DNA of 64,000 nt, from contig CM056564.1 of assembly GCA_029721515.1 (NCBI GenBank), forward strand, positions 3,511,349-3,575,348, read 5' to 3'. The notes beneath the pieces were generated by a model that saw only the letters and a program-made list of their open reading frames with translations, was not told the DNA's origin and did not search any database. The position numbers and the translations under genes are program-made. Each line of letters begins with the position of its first letter. Within the stretch, counting starts at the first letter, position 1. Of this stretch, positions 30,563 through 42,333 are shown piece by piece. This DNA is from Synanceia verrucosa. Lineage: Eukaryota > Chordata > Actinopteri > Perciformes > Synanceiidae.

Positions 30563-32110
30563 CTCATCTGATGCAGCGCTGTGTCTCTCCCGTACAGACG
30601 TCAGGACGGCACCAAACATTCTCTTTGCCTTCTTGCCGTCCAATGAGCTTCATGCAGGAGTTTCACTGTCCATTGTCTTCAGTCTGTCCAAGGCAGCGTC
30701 CCAACTTCAGTCTGTACTTTCCTTTACTTTACCAGCTTCATATTTTTGTTAAACTCATGATTCAGTCTGCAGGACACAGCACAGAGCATAAAGACAGGGC
30801 TGCTCATGGCTTTTAAAGGCAAAAGATCAAACATTTGAGCTAATAATGGATTTTAAGCACAAACGAGGTAACAGTGGAACGTACAGAAATGTCTCGATGT
30901 GGCCAGTGAACCACTGTTATATGATGATTTTAAGATGTAATAATTAAGGTGTTGTTCGTTTGTTCCATTCAAAGGCAGGTGGGTATTAATAGTGTTACTG
31001 GCTTTATGTATTTACAACGTTATTGGCTTTATTACTAAAATGACTGCAGATTTTATCCAGGAATGTCTGTGACTGTTCACTGAGTAAAGGAAAAAGAAAT
31101 GGTCGACTTTGATAAGTTGTCATTAAATTCATATTACTCTGTTGTATGGAACTCTATGATTGTCAGTATCATTAGATCACATTAATGTTTGGAAATCCAT
31201 AATTATAACATGATGATATGAATTAAGATGAAAATTGCAGTTGCCGTATCATTTTCAGTGTGCTCTGCAGTATCTCTTTGATATAGCACCATAATGATAA
31301 TAATAATTGAATGACAGTGTGCAGCCTAAATGGACTGGCAAACTTGTATTTGAATGTAGATTAAAAACTCTTGTCTCTGTTGCAAAAAAAGGTCAAAGTC
31401 AAAAATACTGACCACTATGAAAATGGCAGCCTTTCATTTTCAGTGGAGGAGCCTTTATTGATTCATTTAATCAGAAATCAGAGTTTGCAGTTTTATATGA
31501 AGTGCAGCTTGCACTGGCTCTCTGTATTGTTGTACTCTGGAGCACACAGAAACAATGGTCAACTTGTTTTTTTTCATTTTGAAAAACTGGATTTTAACAT
31601 GTTGATTCTGTCTTACACCATGTAAGCACTCCATAAAAGGACATTTCAAATTGATTTAAGAGTTTAATGTTAACATTTAGCCACAGACGTCCATACATTG
31701 TTTTCAGCAGATCTAGGGTTCAATACTGTTCTGTCCTGCAGGCTGCACAGTTTAAATCCATGTTGGGATCTTCATGGTCTTCTTCATGATCCACTTAGCT
31801 GCAGCAGTGTCTGCTTGATGGGAACACTTGCAGGCTCTTGAGCTATGGGTTCTGATGCAGGACCGTTGTGTTACACGACTGTGAACATAAGTTATTCTCA
31901 AAAATATAACAAATACTTCCACATATAGGGAACTGACAGTGTAAGCCCTTTCTATTTTCTATTAAGGTAGTATCATACATATGAATGCATCTCTTTTTGT
32001 TCTCACCATGGTTTCCTTCTTATTCACTGTACAGATGGTGATCTCAAGGTGACCTTTGGCTTCAGTGGTGTTTTGACCTAAAATGTGAATGTTAATAAAG
32101 TATCTTTTTT
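30563..32110 (+). terminator. dcp2: Probable DCP2 3' UTR and polyadenylation region
   Basis: No coding signal or recognisable repeat. The first AATAAA downstream of the stop is at 32094-32099, followed by T- and GT-rich sequence ('cacttgttgctattgactgttttttttc'), as expected for a cleavage site. A second AATAAA is at 32231. A 3' UTR of about 1.5 kb is plausible, because vertebrate DCP2 has long 3' UTRs. An ATTAAA variant at about 31122 could be used earlier. Confidence 0.5.
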
Positions 32111-32219
32111 CACTTGTTGCTATTGACTGTTTTTTTTCCCCAAGTATATCTATTGAAAAAAATGGTGAGATAAAGGCAGTCAGAGATATCATTCACATTT
32201 TCCCATTTTTACATTTAAA

Positions 32220-32940
32220 ACAGAATACAGAATAAAATACAAAGAGAAAAAGAAAAGAACAACCAGACCTCCCCTCCCTACTCCACCTCAGGGTTAGGGT
32301 TAGGTGTTAGCACCTAGGAGGAGGAGGAAAGAGGCGAGAGGAGGGGAATGGGGGATGGGAGGGGGAGATGGAAGAGGTAGTTGTGTAAATTCTATATCTG
32401 AGTGGCAGACCAGAGTCCAAAAAACAGGAAGGGATTAGTTGAGGAACTTCTAACCAGTATTTTAAATGTGTGTAGGTTGATGCAGTAGAGGGGGAAGGTT
32501 AGGTTTAGGATTAGAGAAGTTGGTAAGGTTGTGTTAAGAAGATTGGGATCTGAGCAGGATGTGAAGGGGGGTGAGGATAGGCGGTGTTGGGGGGTTAGGT
32601 AACTAGTCTGAGACCTACAATGGTTGTGAAGGGGAGCCAATGTAAATGCTGATTGGAGTCAGGGTGAGCTATTGTGTACAATAAGGTACTGAAATATGTA
32701 TTAAGATGTGTTTGGGTGTATGTCAGAGGGAGGGTTTAGGGTTAGAGTCTAAAAAACTGGTAAGGTTATGTAAAGGCAAATTAAGGTAATATTGTAAGAT
32801 ATTGGTAAATGATAGATAAATTAGATAAGTGTATATTTATCATAGAATATGTAAATGAATGTAGATAGATAATAAACTAGATCAAAGTAAATGCAAGGGA
32901 TAGCGAGGAGGAGTTTTAAGCATAATTTAAAAATTGGTTA
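32220..32940. other. Purine-rich interval with short telomere-like runs
   Basis: Long AG-rich tracts. CAGGGTTAGGGTTAGGTG at 32289-32306 has two consecutive TTAGGG-like units, and GGTTAGG or TTTAGGGTTAG recurs at about 32495, 32595 and 32737. Frames on the minus strand are low-complexity. No gene recognised. Confidence 0.4.
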
Positions 32941-33240
32941 TTAGATTTTGGTTTTAACTGTTGTATGTTTTTCAGATTTTTTGAAAAATTTGAGATATGG
33001 TGTTTCTAAGTGAGTTTGGACAGTGCCTGGTAGTCTTCTAGTGGCAGGGCTCCTCTTAGTCCACACCAGTCTGAGTGCTGTCTCTGAAGATCTCTCCAAT
33101 GTCACAGCGGTATTCTCCATGTGGTATGCACCAGCGGAGTCTGACCGTCGTAACAAAGGGTCCTTCTAACGCTAGACAATCCCCTCCATGTGGTCCTCAC
33201 CAGTGGAGTCCGAAAGTTCCAGCCGAAGGAGGCGTTTAAT

Positions 33241-33448
33241 AAGTGTGTCAACTTATTGTCTGGATTTAAGGGAACATGGGTCATTGGGTTGCCCCGCGAA
33301 TCCCCAGTTGCACTAAACCATTTGATCTGCAATTGTTTTTCAATGAGTTTGTCCACTTATTGTCTGTACTTAAGGAAACATGGGCCATTTTGCTGGCCCG
33401 CGAATCCCCAGCTGCATGAAACCATGTGGTTTGCGATTGATGCCTGGC
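33241..33448 (+). repeat. Two direct repeats of 104 bp
   Basis: 33241-33344 and 33345-33448 align throughout ('cttattgtctg...ttaagg.aacatggg', 'cgcgaatccccag'). Similar shorter duplication at about 33113-33235. The surroundings, 32941-33780, show no gene; the pattern suggests an array within an old retroelement leader. Confidence 0.6.
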
Positions 33449-33788
33449 AAAGTCCTTGCTCACATCCTCAGCTGTGTGCCTTGGGATCCTCGAGTGTTTT
33501 GGGCCACTTATAGCAAGGCACTCTCACCCAAGGAAAGCCCTGCTGAAGATGCGCCGTCTCCGGGGTATGTCGCTCCTAGTCTACTCTTGTATTTTTGAAA
33601 ATAAGGTTTGATTCAAATAAGGAATTTTCGTTTTTAGTTAGGTTTTTATTATTATTTTTTGCGGTTGTTTGAAATTCATTTTGAATGTCCGAAGACTCTG
33701 TATTTAACACGAAAAAGTAATGTTGAGAAAGTAAATTTTTCTAAACACAAGCCTATGGTTGTGTAGCGTCCAAAACTCAGTCTCTAAG

Positions 33789-34740
33789 GTCGCTTTCACA
33801 CTGTCCTCGTTTGGTCCACTTTAAAGGGACACTATGTCATTTTTTAAAAGTATTTTATTACCTCAAATCAACATCTTCATCCATAAATAAATCCTCGTTG
33901 GTGTAAAATAACATATGCCAACAATCTGACTTATCCTCCTGGGTGAAGAATCAGTTATCTGCCTTTACATAGAGCGGGTCGCTCATATGGAGGCTTCCAT
34001 GTCTTTCTGGTCTATCAAAAACTATGAACTGCAGAGAGGGACATAAAGCACTACCTGCTAGTACCCATAGGACAAAGGGAAGGGAAGCAAGGTGGAGACA
34101 CTGGTTTTACTTACCCGACACTAAACTAAAACCTGCACTGCACTTTTGTTCATAAAACAAGACCATACTTATGCTGCGCCGAATCCTCATTGCCAGAAAA
34201 AAGGCCATAAAATGACTGGAGCTCCAGGCTGCGGATCCGCGGTGAGTGGCCGTACGGGAGCGCCCCATGCCCGTCCACGGCCAGTCAGGTCCCGCCGGGA
34301 AGTCCTCCGGACCAGAGGAAGGTTGTGGAGGTCCAGGGAAAATGACTGGAGCTCCGGGTCGGGGGCTGGGGATCCGTGATGATAGTGGCTGCCCGGGAGT
34401 TGACCCATTCTACTTACCGTAGTTCCAACCATGTTGCAATGCATGGAAAGTCAAATTTAACCACTAGATGGGAGAAAAAATGACATAGTGTGTTTAAACA
34501 GACCAGAGTTCGTTTCCTCAGATAGACTGCTTCGTTTAGGCAGGTGTGAAAGCTCATACGAACTCTGGTGCAGAACAAACAAACGAATTCTGGTCCGCTT
34601 GAAAACGGGGATCTCGGTCCGTTTGCAAGTGAACCCTGGTGCACAGGACCAAATGTACATAGTACATGTACAGCAAGTACAGTACGCACTCCAGACCAAA
34701 AACAAACAACGAGTGACCACCGTTAGCAGTTAGCTAGGTT
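33789..34740. mobile_element. TIR element interrupted by a TTTAAA-flanked MITE
   Basis: The outer sequence ('cgctttcacactgtcctcgtttggtcc' at left; 'cagaccagagttcgtttcctc...gaactctggtgc' at right) is a CACAC-type fish MITE. Inside, 33820-34498 is a unit bounded by TTTAAA and inverted GACACTATGTCATTTTTT-like ends (left 33828, right 34491). It carries a duplicated segment (AAATGACTGGAGCTCC at about 34210 and again at about 34339). Bases 34741-35096 show nothing recognisable. Confidence 0.55.
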
Positions 34741-35096
34741 AGTTCAATCGTCTGAACAACATAACCCATAAATTCACAATTTGACGTATTTGAACAAACT
34801 CAATCACAACTACCAGTGACAGTCCTTAAACTCTGTGCTGATGTGTTGTCACATGTTACATTGTCAAAGTTAGAAAACGAACAGCTTCAATCCCTGACGA
34901 ACTATGTTAGCATTAGTGACGGTTGCGTTCACTAGTATGTAGGTAGGCAATATTAACGTTGTAGCATTCCCTCAAATAATGTAACGAAGCACAATATAAG
35001 ATTACCAGTCCACCCCTGTTTGTAGTCTGTGGGCTTACATACCTGACTATTGACGCTCAGAAAGTTTGGTGTGGTTCAGGAATTGTAGTGTAGAGA

Positions 35097-35727
35097 TACA
35101 CTCATCGGCCACTTTATTAGGTACACATGTTCAATTGCTTTTTAACACAAATAGATAATCAGCCAATCACATGGCTGCTCAATGCATTTAGTCATGTAGA
35201 CATGGTCAAGACAACTAACTGAAGTTCCAACTAAAGATGGTTGGAGTGAAAATCCCAGTAGATCAGCATCTGCTGAAATACTCAGACCAGCCTGTCTCGC
35301 ACCAACAACCACACCATGTTCAAAGTCTCTTAAATCCTCTTTCTGAGAATGGTCCGGAAAAGAGGAAGTATCCAGTGAGAAAGATGTCTTGTTGATGTGA
35401 GAGGTCACAGGAGAATGGACAGACTGGTTGGAGATGATAGAAAGACAACAGGAAGTGAAATAACCACTGGTTCAACCAAGGAATGCAGAGTATCGTCTGT
35501 GAAGAAGAAGAAGAAGAAGAGCACACCTGGAGCCACTCCTGTCAGCTAAGAACAGCAAACTGAGGCTACAGTTCACACAGGATCACCACAACTGGACAAT
35601 AGAAGAAACGTTGTCTGGTCTGACCAGTCTCCATTTCAGCTGAACATTCAGATGGTAGATGGTCATGAAAGCATGGATCCATCCTGCCTTCCTTGTATCG
35701 ACGGTTCAGGCTGCTGCTGGTGGTGTA
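35097..35727 (+). mobile_element. Tc1 element type C, truncated
   Basis: It starts CACTCATCGGCCACTTTATT, the terminus of a widespread fish Tc1 family, and follows that family through its 5' leader and broken transposase to about 35727 ('catggatccatcctgcc...cggttcaggctg'). The C-terminal half and right end are gone. A TA-rich simple repeat at 35826-35880 separates it from the next element. Confidence 0.75.
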
Positions 35728-35853
35728 TGTGAGGGCTCCATGGCAGGCAAGGAGAGCACACCAGGGAGACCCTACTCTAGCTCTACTGTACACAAAGAAA
35801 ACAATAATCTGCTCGCCTAAAGGGATATATATATATATACGTATATATATACG

Positions 35854-35879
<26 letters not shown>

Positions 35880-35884
<5 letters not shown>

Positions 35885-37440
35885 TCATGTAAAAAAATAA
35901 TAGACCACCCTTGTTTTCTTCAATTTCTTGTTCATTCTAATATCTGGTACCACTAAACGTATAATACAATGAACACAACAAAAATGCAGCTGGTCACATA
36001 ATACTTTATGTCCTATTTGACATTCTTAAGCTTAATTGATTCCCAGGGTATATAAGAGGCCATTTCATGTCACAAGCAGCACTGCACATGCAAAGGCCTA
36101 GAGTGGTTTCCTGCTTACATTCAAGCCGTAGCACAACTCAGAAGTTGTCAGCTCTCATATAATGCCTAAAACAAAAGAATTATGTGAAGCAACAAAGGCA
36201 GCCATCTTGGCACTGCTGGAAATTGGCATGAGTGAGAGACAGGTAGCGAAAAAACTGAAGATCTCCAAGACAGCCGTTCATTCCAACAAAAAAAAACAAG
36301 CTGAACATGGCACTACCAAATTGCTACCTGGCCGTGGCAGGAAACGTCTTTCTACCCCACGAGATGACCGTGCACTCATCCGTTCCTGTGTCAGGAATCG
36401 TCGTCAGACTTCCAGGGACCTTAAAAATGAGTGGGCACTGTCGAGAAATGTGACTTGCTCGGCAAGGACAGTTCGAAACCGACTTGTTGAAGCTGGTTTG
36501 AAGTCACACAGAGCACGCAAGAAGCCCTTCATCAATGAAAGGCAGAGGAAGGCCCAGTTACTCTTTGCTCGAGACCACAAGGATTGGACTGTTGATGATT
36601 GGGCTAAGGTTCTCTTCAGTGATGAATCCAATTTTGAATTGATGCCCACTCCAGCCAACTTACTGGTTAGGAGGAAGCCTGGAGAAGCTTACAACCCAGA
36701 CTGTCTTGCCCCTACAGTAAAACATGGGGGTGGATCAGTCATGATCTGGGGTTGTTTCAGTCTGAGTGGAACAGGGCAAATGCAATTGTGTGAAGGCCGA
36801 ATGAACCAGGTCAAGTACAGGACTACCCTTGAAAACAGTCTTCTTCCATCAGCTGGAAAACTCTTTCCTGCCTCGAATGACTGGATTTTCCAACAAGACA
36901 ATGCCCCTTGCCACACGGCAAGGTCAGTTAAAGCCTGGATGGAGAACCACAACATTCGCACCATGCCTTGGCCTGCTCAATCACCAGATCTTAATCCAAT
37001 TGAAAACCTGTGGAAAATCATCAAACTCAAAATGGAGAACCACAAGCCCAAAAACAAAGAAAATTTGTTTGAATTTGTCCAACAGGAATGGGCTGCTGTG
37101 ACAGCAGAACAATGTCAGAAGCTGGTGGAGAGCATGCCAAGACGCATGGCTGCAGTCATCAAAAACAATGGTTATGCAATCAAGTATTAACTCTTGTGTG
37201 TATCATGTGTTTAAAGCAAACAGAAAAGAAAACATGGAATGCTTAAAAGTAGTGTTTTTGGCGGTACAATGCCATAGCTATTGATGTAAGCATTTAAGTA
37301 ATTTTGGTTATTATCAAGAAAACCATGGAAAATGAATAATCCTTAGATCTTAAATTAAACTCTCATGAGCTATTTTTGTTGTTATCATTATAATTGTCCA
37401 AACAAATGTACCTTTAGTTGAGCCAGGCATTAAAATTAAC
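35880..37440 (+). mobile_element. Tc1/mariner element type D, right end lost
   Basis: The left terminus starts ACAGTCATGTAAAAAAATAA, directly after a TA tract. An intact transposase gene follows. The 3' untranslated part is present up to 'ttgagccaggcattaaaatt' near 37437, but the expected inverted copy of the left end does not follow; a minisatellite-like sequence starts instead. The element should not be mobile in cis. Confidence 0.85.
36162..37190 (+). CDS. Tc1-type DD34E transposase, intact 342 codons
   Basis: Cuts and inserts Tc1/mariner elements at TA. The frame is complete, from MPKTKELCEA to NNGYAIKY. Two helix-turn-helix motifs form the DNA-binding part: about 8-45 (LLEIGMSERQVAKKLKIS) and about 66-115 (TSRDLKNEW, ARTVRNRLVEAGL), joined by a GRPR-type linker (PGRGRKRL, 56-63). 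The catalytic triad is D154 (VLFSDESNF), D246 (WIFQQDNAPCH) and E281 (SPDLNPIENLW), with exactly 34 residues between the last two. A Gly-rich motif (KHGGGSVMIWGCFS, 187-200) is present, and the length is normal for the family. It has no frameshift although the element's right end is missing, so the protein could act only on other copies. Whether it is expressed is unknown. Confidence 0.93.
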   Translation: MPKTKELCEATKAAILALLEIGMSERQVAKKLKISKTAVHSNKKKQAEHGTTKLLPGRGRKRLSTPRDDRALIRSCVRNRRQTSRDLKNEWALSRNVTCSARTVRNRLVEAGLKSHRARKKPFINERQRKAQLLFARDHKDWTVDDWAKVLFSDESNFELMPTPANLLVRRKPGEAYNPDCLAPTVKHGGGSVMIWGCFSLSGTGQMQLCEGRMNQVKYRTTLENSLLPSAGKLFPASNDWIFQQDNAPCHTARSVKAWMENHNIRTMPWPAQSPDLNPIENLWKIIKLKMENHKPKNKENLFEFVQQEWAAVTAEQCQKLVESMPRRMAAVIKNNGYAIKY

Positions 37441-37960
37441 CAGAAGGACCACACCAACCAATTAACCACACCAACCAGAAGGAGCCTGGGCAGCACGTCC
37501 TCCTCTCTCCACCACGCCAACCAGAAGAAGCCTGGGCAGCACATCTTCCACTCCACCACACCAAACAGGAGAAGCCTCCAAAAGATGACCTCGTCACCAC
37601 CATGTTGCTCAGAACCAGAAGATGAAGCCTGACTGGTCTGCACAACCACTACTCCACCAGGTAGACTGGATCCATGGATACCTGTGAGATGAGAACACAC
37701 AGGGACTACGAGGCACAAAACTAATCTGCAGCATGTGTTAAAGGGAGGGAGCGTAAACACATCCTCTTCTCCACTACCCTAATAGATACAACCTGAGCAG
37801 CATCGCCTCTTCTCCATCTCACCACCATCATGACAGACGAAGCCTGGATGACACCACCTCCTTCTCACCAAGTAGCCTCAGCTCACGGACACCTGGGAGC
37901 TGAGAGCACAGGGCCTCCAGGGAAGAAGATGAGTTAGTGAAATGACTTAATGGAGGCATC
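37441..37960. repeat. Degenerate minisatellite of about 47 bp units
   Basis: Units built on CCAACCAGAAGAAGCCTGGG followed by CAGCAC(A/G)TC(C/T)TC recur from 37441 to about 37580 and, more diverged, to about 37900. It begins where the Tc1 type D element breaks off. Confidence 0.55.
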
Positions 37961-37984
37961 GAAATGAAGAAGAAGAGAAGCTCA

Positions 37985-38175
37985 GTGTGTCAGAGGAAGT
38001 CCCCCAGCAGTCTAGACCTATAGCAGCATAACTAAGGATTGATCCAAGGCAGCCTGAGTCAACCTTGGATCAGTCCTAACTATAAGCACTATCAAAAAGG
38101 AAAGTCTTAAGCCTACTCTTGAATAAGGGGATGGTGTCTGCCTCCCGGACTGACAGAGGGAGGAAAGAGGTGTGA
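37985..38175 (+). repeat. Common fish dispersed repeat (CCTATAGCAGCATAACTAAGG family)
   Basis: The sequence through 'ccagcagtctagacctatag', 'aactataagcactatcaaaa' and 'ggatggtgtctgcctcccgga' is a repeat seen in many teleost genomes, of uncertain class. Bases 38176-38530 hold nothing recognisable. Confidence 0.5.
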
Positions 38176-38534
38176 AGGGGTAAACATATTCAAAAATTAA
38201 CAAAACTATATGTGCATAATAAAAGAAATGGTAAAAGAGGGAAAATACTAATACTAGAAACTATTCTAAAAGTGGCATGTAAACAATTAACATGGTTACA
38301 AAGTTGTTCCACTCTCTTTTTGTTATAAAATATAATAAAACAGAAAAAAACAGTTATACAGTTATATTGTTATATCGCAAGATATGATGGAACAAAAAGT
38401 ATATCTAATTTGATCAAAGATGCATGAAACTATTTTTTTTTTATCACTACTGGTGTTTATTTATTTAAACCTGAACTTGAAATTGGAGCCATTCAGGCCT
38501 ATTCAACACTAGCCCTTTGTAAGAGATACAATGA

Positions 38535-39421
38535 CTGAGACGACCCAAGGCTTAAGTGAACCAAGCACCTGTCTAGGACCCCCTTGGCCTCTAGGGGGCC
38601 CCTAAGAGCACTGAAAAAGGGGCAAATAAGGACAAGGATGCTAGATTCAGATTCAGTGAGGCCCCTAATATAATCATAATACTGACAAAATAATATGACA
38701 CTCAGTAATAAAGTTACAGTCACACATATTTTATTTACAAGTTTATTTGTTTTGGAATCATTTCCCCCTCTCTATTTAGTAAAATGGAGGAGGAGACGGC
38801 AGGACGCCACAAAAGTCATTACATTAGCCTGTTGGCTATTCCTCACTTTGTCCAGAGTTTATAGGCTAGCTCACTAGCTCCCCATATTAGCTCATATTTC
38901 TGAAGAAAACTCTGGATACATTTCACTGTTGTTTTAGTTAAACAATCAATGCAGGCAAACATTTAGCAAGCTGCTCTGCTCTTATTCAATCAGTTGACCT
39001 TCCATTAAAAAAATGATGCATGTCTTGAACAGAAACATCAAGGGCAGCAGCAACAGCAGTAGCAGTGCTTCCCCAAGCAAGTAAGCTAGCTCACGTTTCT
39101 CTCCATTAGCTCATATTTCTGAAGGAAACTGCATTTATTCATTCATCGCTTCCCTACCAAGTAAATGTCCTCTTGTTCTTTACACAAATATGGGAATGAT
39201 AGGCAAAAAAAATATTTTAATGCATAGTTTTATGTAAAACAGCATCAAAATTTTCCTATTGGCTATAGGGAAGACCAGTAAAATTTCTTTTCATGGGGCC
39301 AAAAATCCTGAGTGTATATACAGTATGTATAGTAGGTGTGTAACTAACAGTATTATTGGTAACAATAGGGCCCCAAGTTCAAATTTTGCTCAGGGCCCTA
39401 TGGAGGCTTGGGCCGGCTCTG
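38535..39421. mobile_element. Old hAT-like element (CAGAGCCGGCCC ends)
   Basis: Right end reverse complement CAGAGCCGGCCCAAGCCTC; left end CTGAGACGACCCAAGGCTT agrees at about 14 of 19. Flanks GATACAAT and GCTACAAC are loosely similar. No coding frame. Confidence 0.45.
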
Positions 39422-40870
39422 GCTACAACACATGAAGGCCAGAGCTTTACTGTGTATGTTGCATATGTATTTTCATTGTGTCTTCCTGTCCATCTTGATG
39501 ACTGTCATTGAACAGCCAGCAGTACACTACCACCTCCACAGCAGCAGAGCGACACCGCCCCACTGCGCAGCCAGGGTGGAGTTTAAGCTCCACCACTGCT
39601 GAGAACGGATAGGGAGGGGAACCAAGGAGTCGCCATCTAACTTTCCCCTTCGCTCAAATTTTGCTTACTGTCTGGAATAATCGAAATACCTTCAGCAGCT
39701 TTGTGTTTGAGAGCCGAGGGACTTCCGGTGGCAGTGGACTCACAGTTCAGGTCAGACTAAATGTTTCTAACTCTGAAAAGTTTCCACCTTCTAGAAAGAA
39801 GTGCTTGACGTCACCAGAGACTCGATGTGGAAGCGAGAAAACTTAGTAGAAGTTAGTGAGGCGGACACGGGCCTGCTACTGTAGAGTCCTGGCTGTAGTG
39901 GAGGTGAGAGGCCACTGGTTTTAACACAAGTACGAAACGACGCGCTGATAAGAAACGAGCGCCTCTCAGACAGACAGACAGAAATATGGCTCTCTCTCTA
40001 CAGTCTGAATGTCCTGGCTAGCCTGTATCTCTGCTCCATCCAGAAACATGCAGGCTCGTTTCCGTCCCGCTGTTGAGCTGCTGCTGCTGCTCTGTCACAG
40101 TTCCGTGTTTCACAACTTATTGTCATGGCTGTTTCTGACCTCCTGTATTCGTTGTAATGTGTCCAGGTCGTGCTTCAGACTAGCTGACATGCGACCTTGT
40201 GTGGTGTCATTCAGTTGCTTCAGTGCTGGGCGTGTTAAATAGCTCGCAGACAAGCTAGAAAGGAAAGGTAGCCTCCGGCTGTGAATTCTTACACCACTGT
40301 GATGTGGCGGGTTGACTGGAGGAATCTGCATGGAGACCTGTTTACTCTGAGCAGTAGACCTGTGTCAGTAGTAACAGACTGTAAGACAGTTGGTGTAGTC
40401 TGTGGGAGGCTTCTTTGTACTCCAGTGATTCTGACACATGATATGACAGCACATATCCAAAACAACACTGTTGTTTCATGGTAATTATTTGCCCAGACTG
40501 GATTTCAAAATAGCATTGCAACAGCCTTGCATACTGACTACATGAACGATAAACCCATTAATATATTAGTGCAGGGTCCAATGTGATGTTTTTTTTTTTT
40601 CCCACTTTCCTGGCTGGTTAAGTACTTCTCAAGTCTACTTGCTCCATCGAAATTCTTACTTACACTGCCAAAGAGGGTCTTCTTCTCACTGTGTGGCACT
40701 TATTTTCACTCATGACTTATTCATTTCCTGCTGTATACTACACTACATAACACTTCATTCTTCAGAAAGCAGTATTTATTGCTGTTTCACATTAGATCAA
40801 TAGTAGTTAAACCCTCCGTGTCCTGTCTGAACAGGTGAGCCACCTGTTTAACACCTGATCACCAGTTCAC
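39422..40870. other. Interval without a recognised gene
   Basis: Locally CpG-containing around 39840-40000 and with CAGACAGACAGACAG at 39970. A minus-strand frame at 40331-40110 includes KQLNDTTQGRMSASLKHDLD and continues to a stop; possible splice borders exist at 40225 and 40140 but the donor (GTCAGA) is weak. I cannot name it. See findings. Confidence 0.3.
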
Positions 40871-41430
40871 CAGTGTTGTGCAAGTCACTGAAAAATAGTA
40901 ACTAGTTACAGTTAGTAGTTACTGTATATTACTGTTACTGTTATTCAAAAAGTAACTCAATTACTTTGTTGATTACTAGGGCTGCAGCTATAGAATATTT
41001 TGGTAACTGAGTATTCTACCGAATATTCTAGTGATTAATCGAGTATTTGTGCGTGCCGTTCATTCTCGCCAGAGTGAATGCCGTTCCCGTTCACATTCAT
41101 GACTTGAAAACTGAGCCATTAAGTTCATTGTTCACCGAAAATCTGAATGTGTTCATGCACAACACTGTCCGGCTCATATGAGTAATGGTAAATGGTGTTG
41201 CATTTGTATAGTGCTTTTATGAGCAACTGTGAAGTCTTTTGTCTCCCTCTGTGCTAGCCGTTAGCCACACAGCTCGCTGCTATCACTACTAAACTGTTAT
41301 TCGAGGCGGAGGGAATTGCCTCGAGTATTTTTTGTACTCGAGTTACTCGAGTAATCATTTCAGCCCTATTTATTACTGACACCAAAAAGTAACATGTTAC
41401 TGTTCAAGGTAACTTTTTCATTCCTCTTTT
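40871..41430. mobile_element. hAT-like MITE (CAGTGTTGTGCAAGTCAC) with nested hAT
   Basis: The outer unit starts CAGTGTTGTGCAAGTCAC and has 'aactagttacagttag' and 'aaaaagtaactcaattac' subterminal motifs; its right end is decayed. At 40977-41368 a second element begins TAGGGCTGCAGCTATAG and ends TTCAGCCCTA. Its flanking octamers TTGATTAC and TTTATTAC differ at one position. A reverse fragment of the outer family lies at 63020-63150. Confidence 0.7.
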
Positions 41431-41559
41431 TTGAAAGAACCTTCTTTAATGCTCCAGTTATGCCCTTGTAGCTTCATTTCGGTGCTGTAAGGAAAATAAT
41501 ACACTGTTGATCAACTCTGCTCAACATTATGATACAAACACAAACCTGACTCCAGGCAT

Positions 41560-42075
41560 GGAGCTCCTGGAAGGAGACCAGATTTCTGAAATGAAATCCA
41601 GGGACATTTCCAGCTTGGAGATAATAAATGTTATTATGGTGGTGACGCTCTCTGCTTCCTCCCTGGATACCATAATAACTGTTGTTCTAGTCAACACGCA
41701 ACGTTTTTTCTCTCAATCATAATACAGTGAAATCAGGGACATTTGCGAGGACAGCTTTAACTGAGGACTGGTCCTCCAAAACAGGCACTGTCCCCAGAAA
41801 TCATTTACCAAGTAATGGACAAATGCACCTTATTGTAACTGTAACTACATAGTGTGTACTGGTAGCTGTAGCTGGTGCCAAATCCTCCTTCTGAGCACTG
41901 CTGGAGTGCCCTTGAGCAAGGCAACAAACCTCCAACTCCTTGGTTGCCTTTGTGTGGCATCTCTTAATGTGCATAGTTTCTATGTGAAATGTTTGTGTAT
42001 CTCAGATCAGTGTGCAACATGTAAAAACAAGTGCAAACAACAAGAATTTCCCGTCTGGGATCAATAAAGTACGTC
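41560..42075. mobile_element. hAT interior fragment followed by a LINE/SINE-type 3' end
   Basis: 41560-41805 matches the interior of the 28510 element and 48655-48810 ('actgttgttctagtcaacacgcaac', 'actgtccccagaaatcat'). 41875-42068 contains 'gagtgcccttgagcaaggcaa' and ends 'gggatcaataaagt', a 3' end typical of fish retroposons. Bases 42076-42333 show nothing. Confidence 0.45.
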
Positions 42076-42333
42076 TTCTTCTTCCACAGTAGACAGAAAA
42101 TAATATCATATCTGAAACACTGCCTTATCAGAAGCCTCAGCGGTTTCCTTTGCAGTTGAGTCACTTCCCAGATCTGTCAGAGCATACTCAAGACTTCTCC
42201 AAGGAAAGTGTCAGATGCTTGCATAATAGTCAAAGCCTCTGTGATGAAGCCATCATGCGTGAACCCTCAGATGGAACTGTCTTTAAAGACAAACTGAATG
42301 AAGTAAAACATACAGACGATAGCTTTTGAGTTG

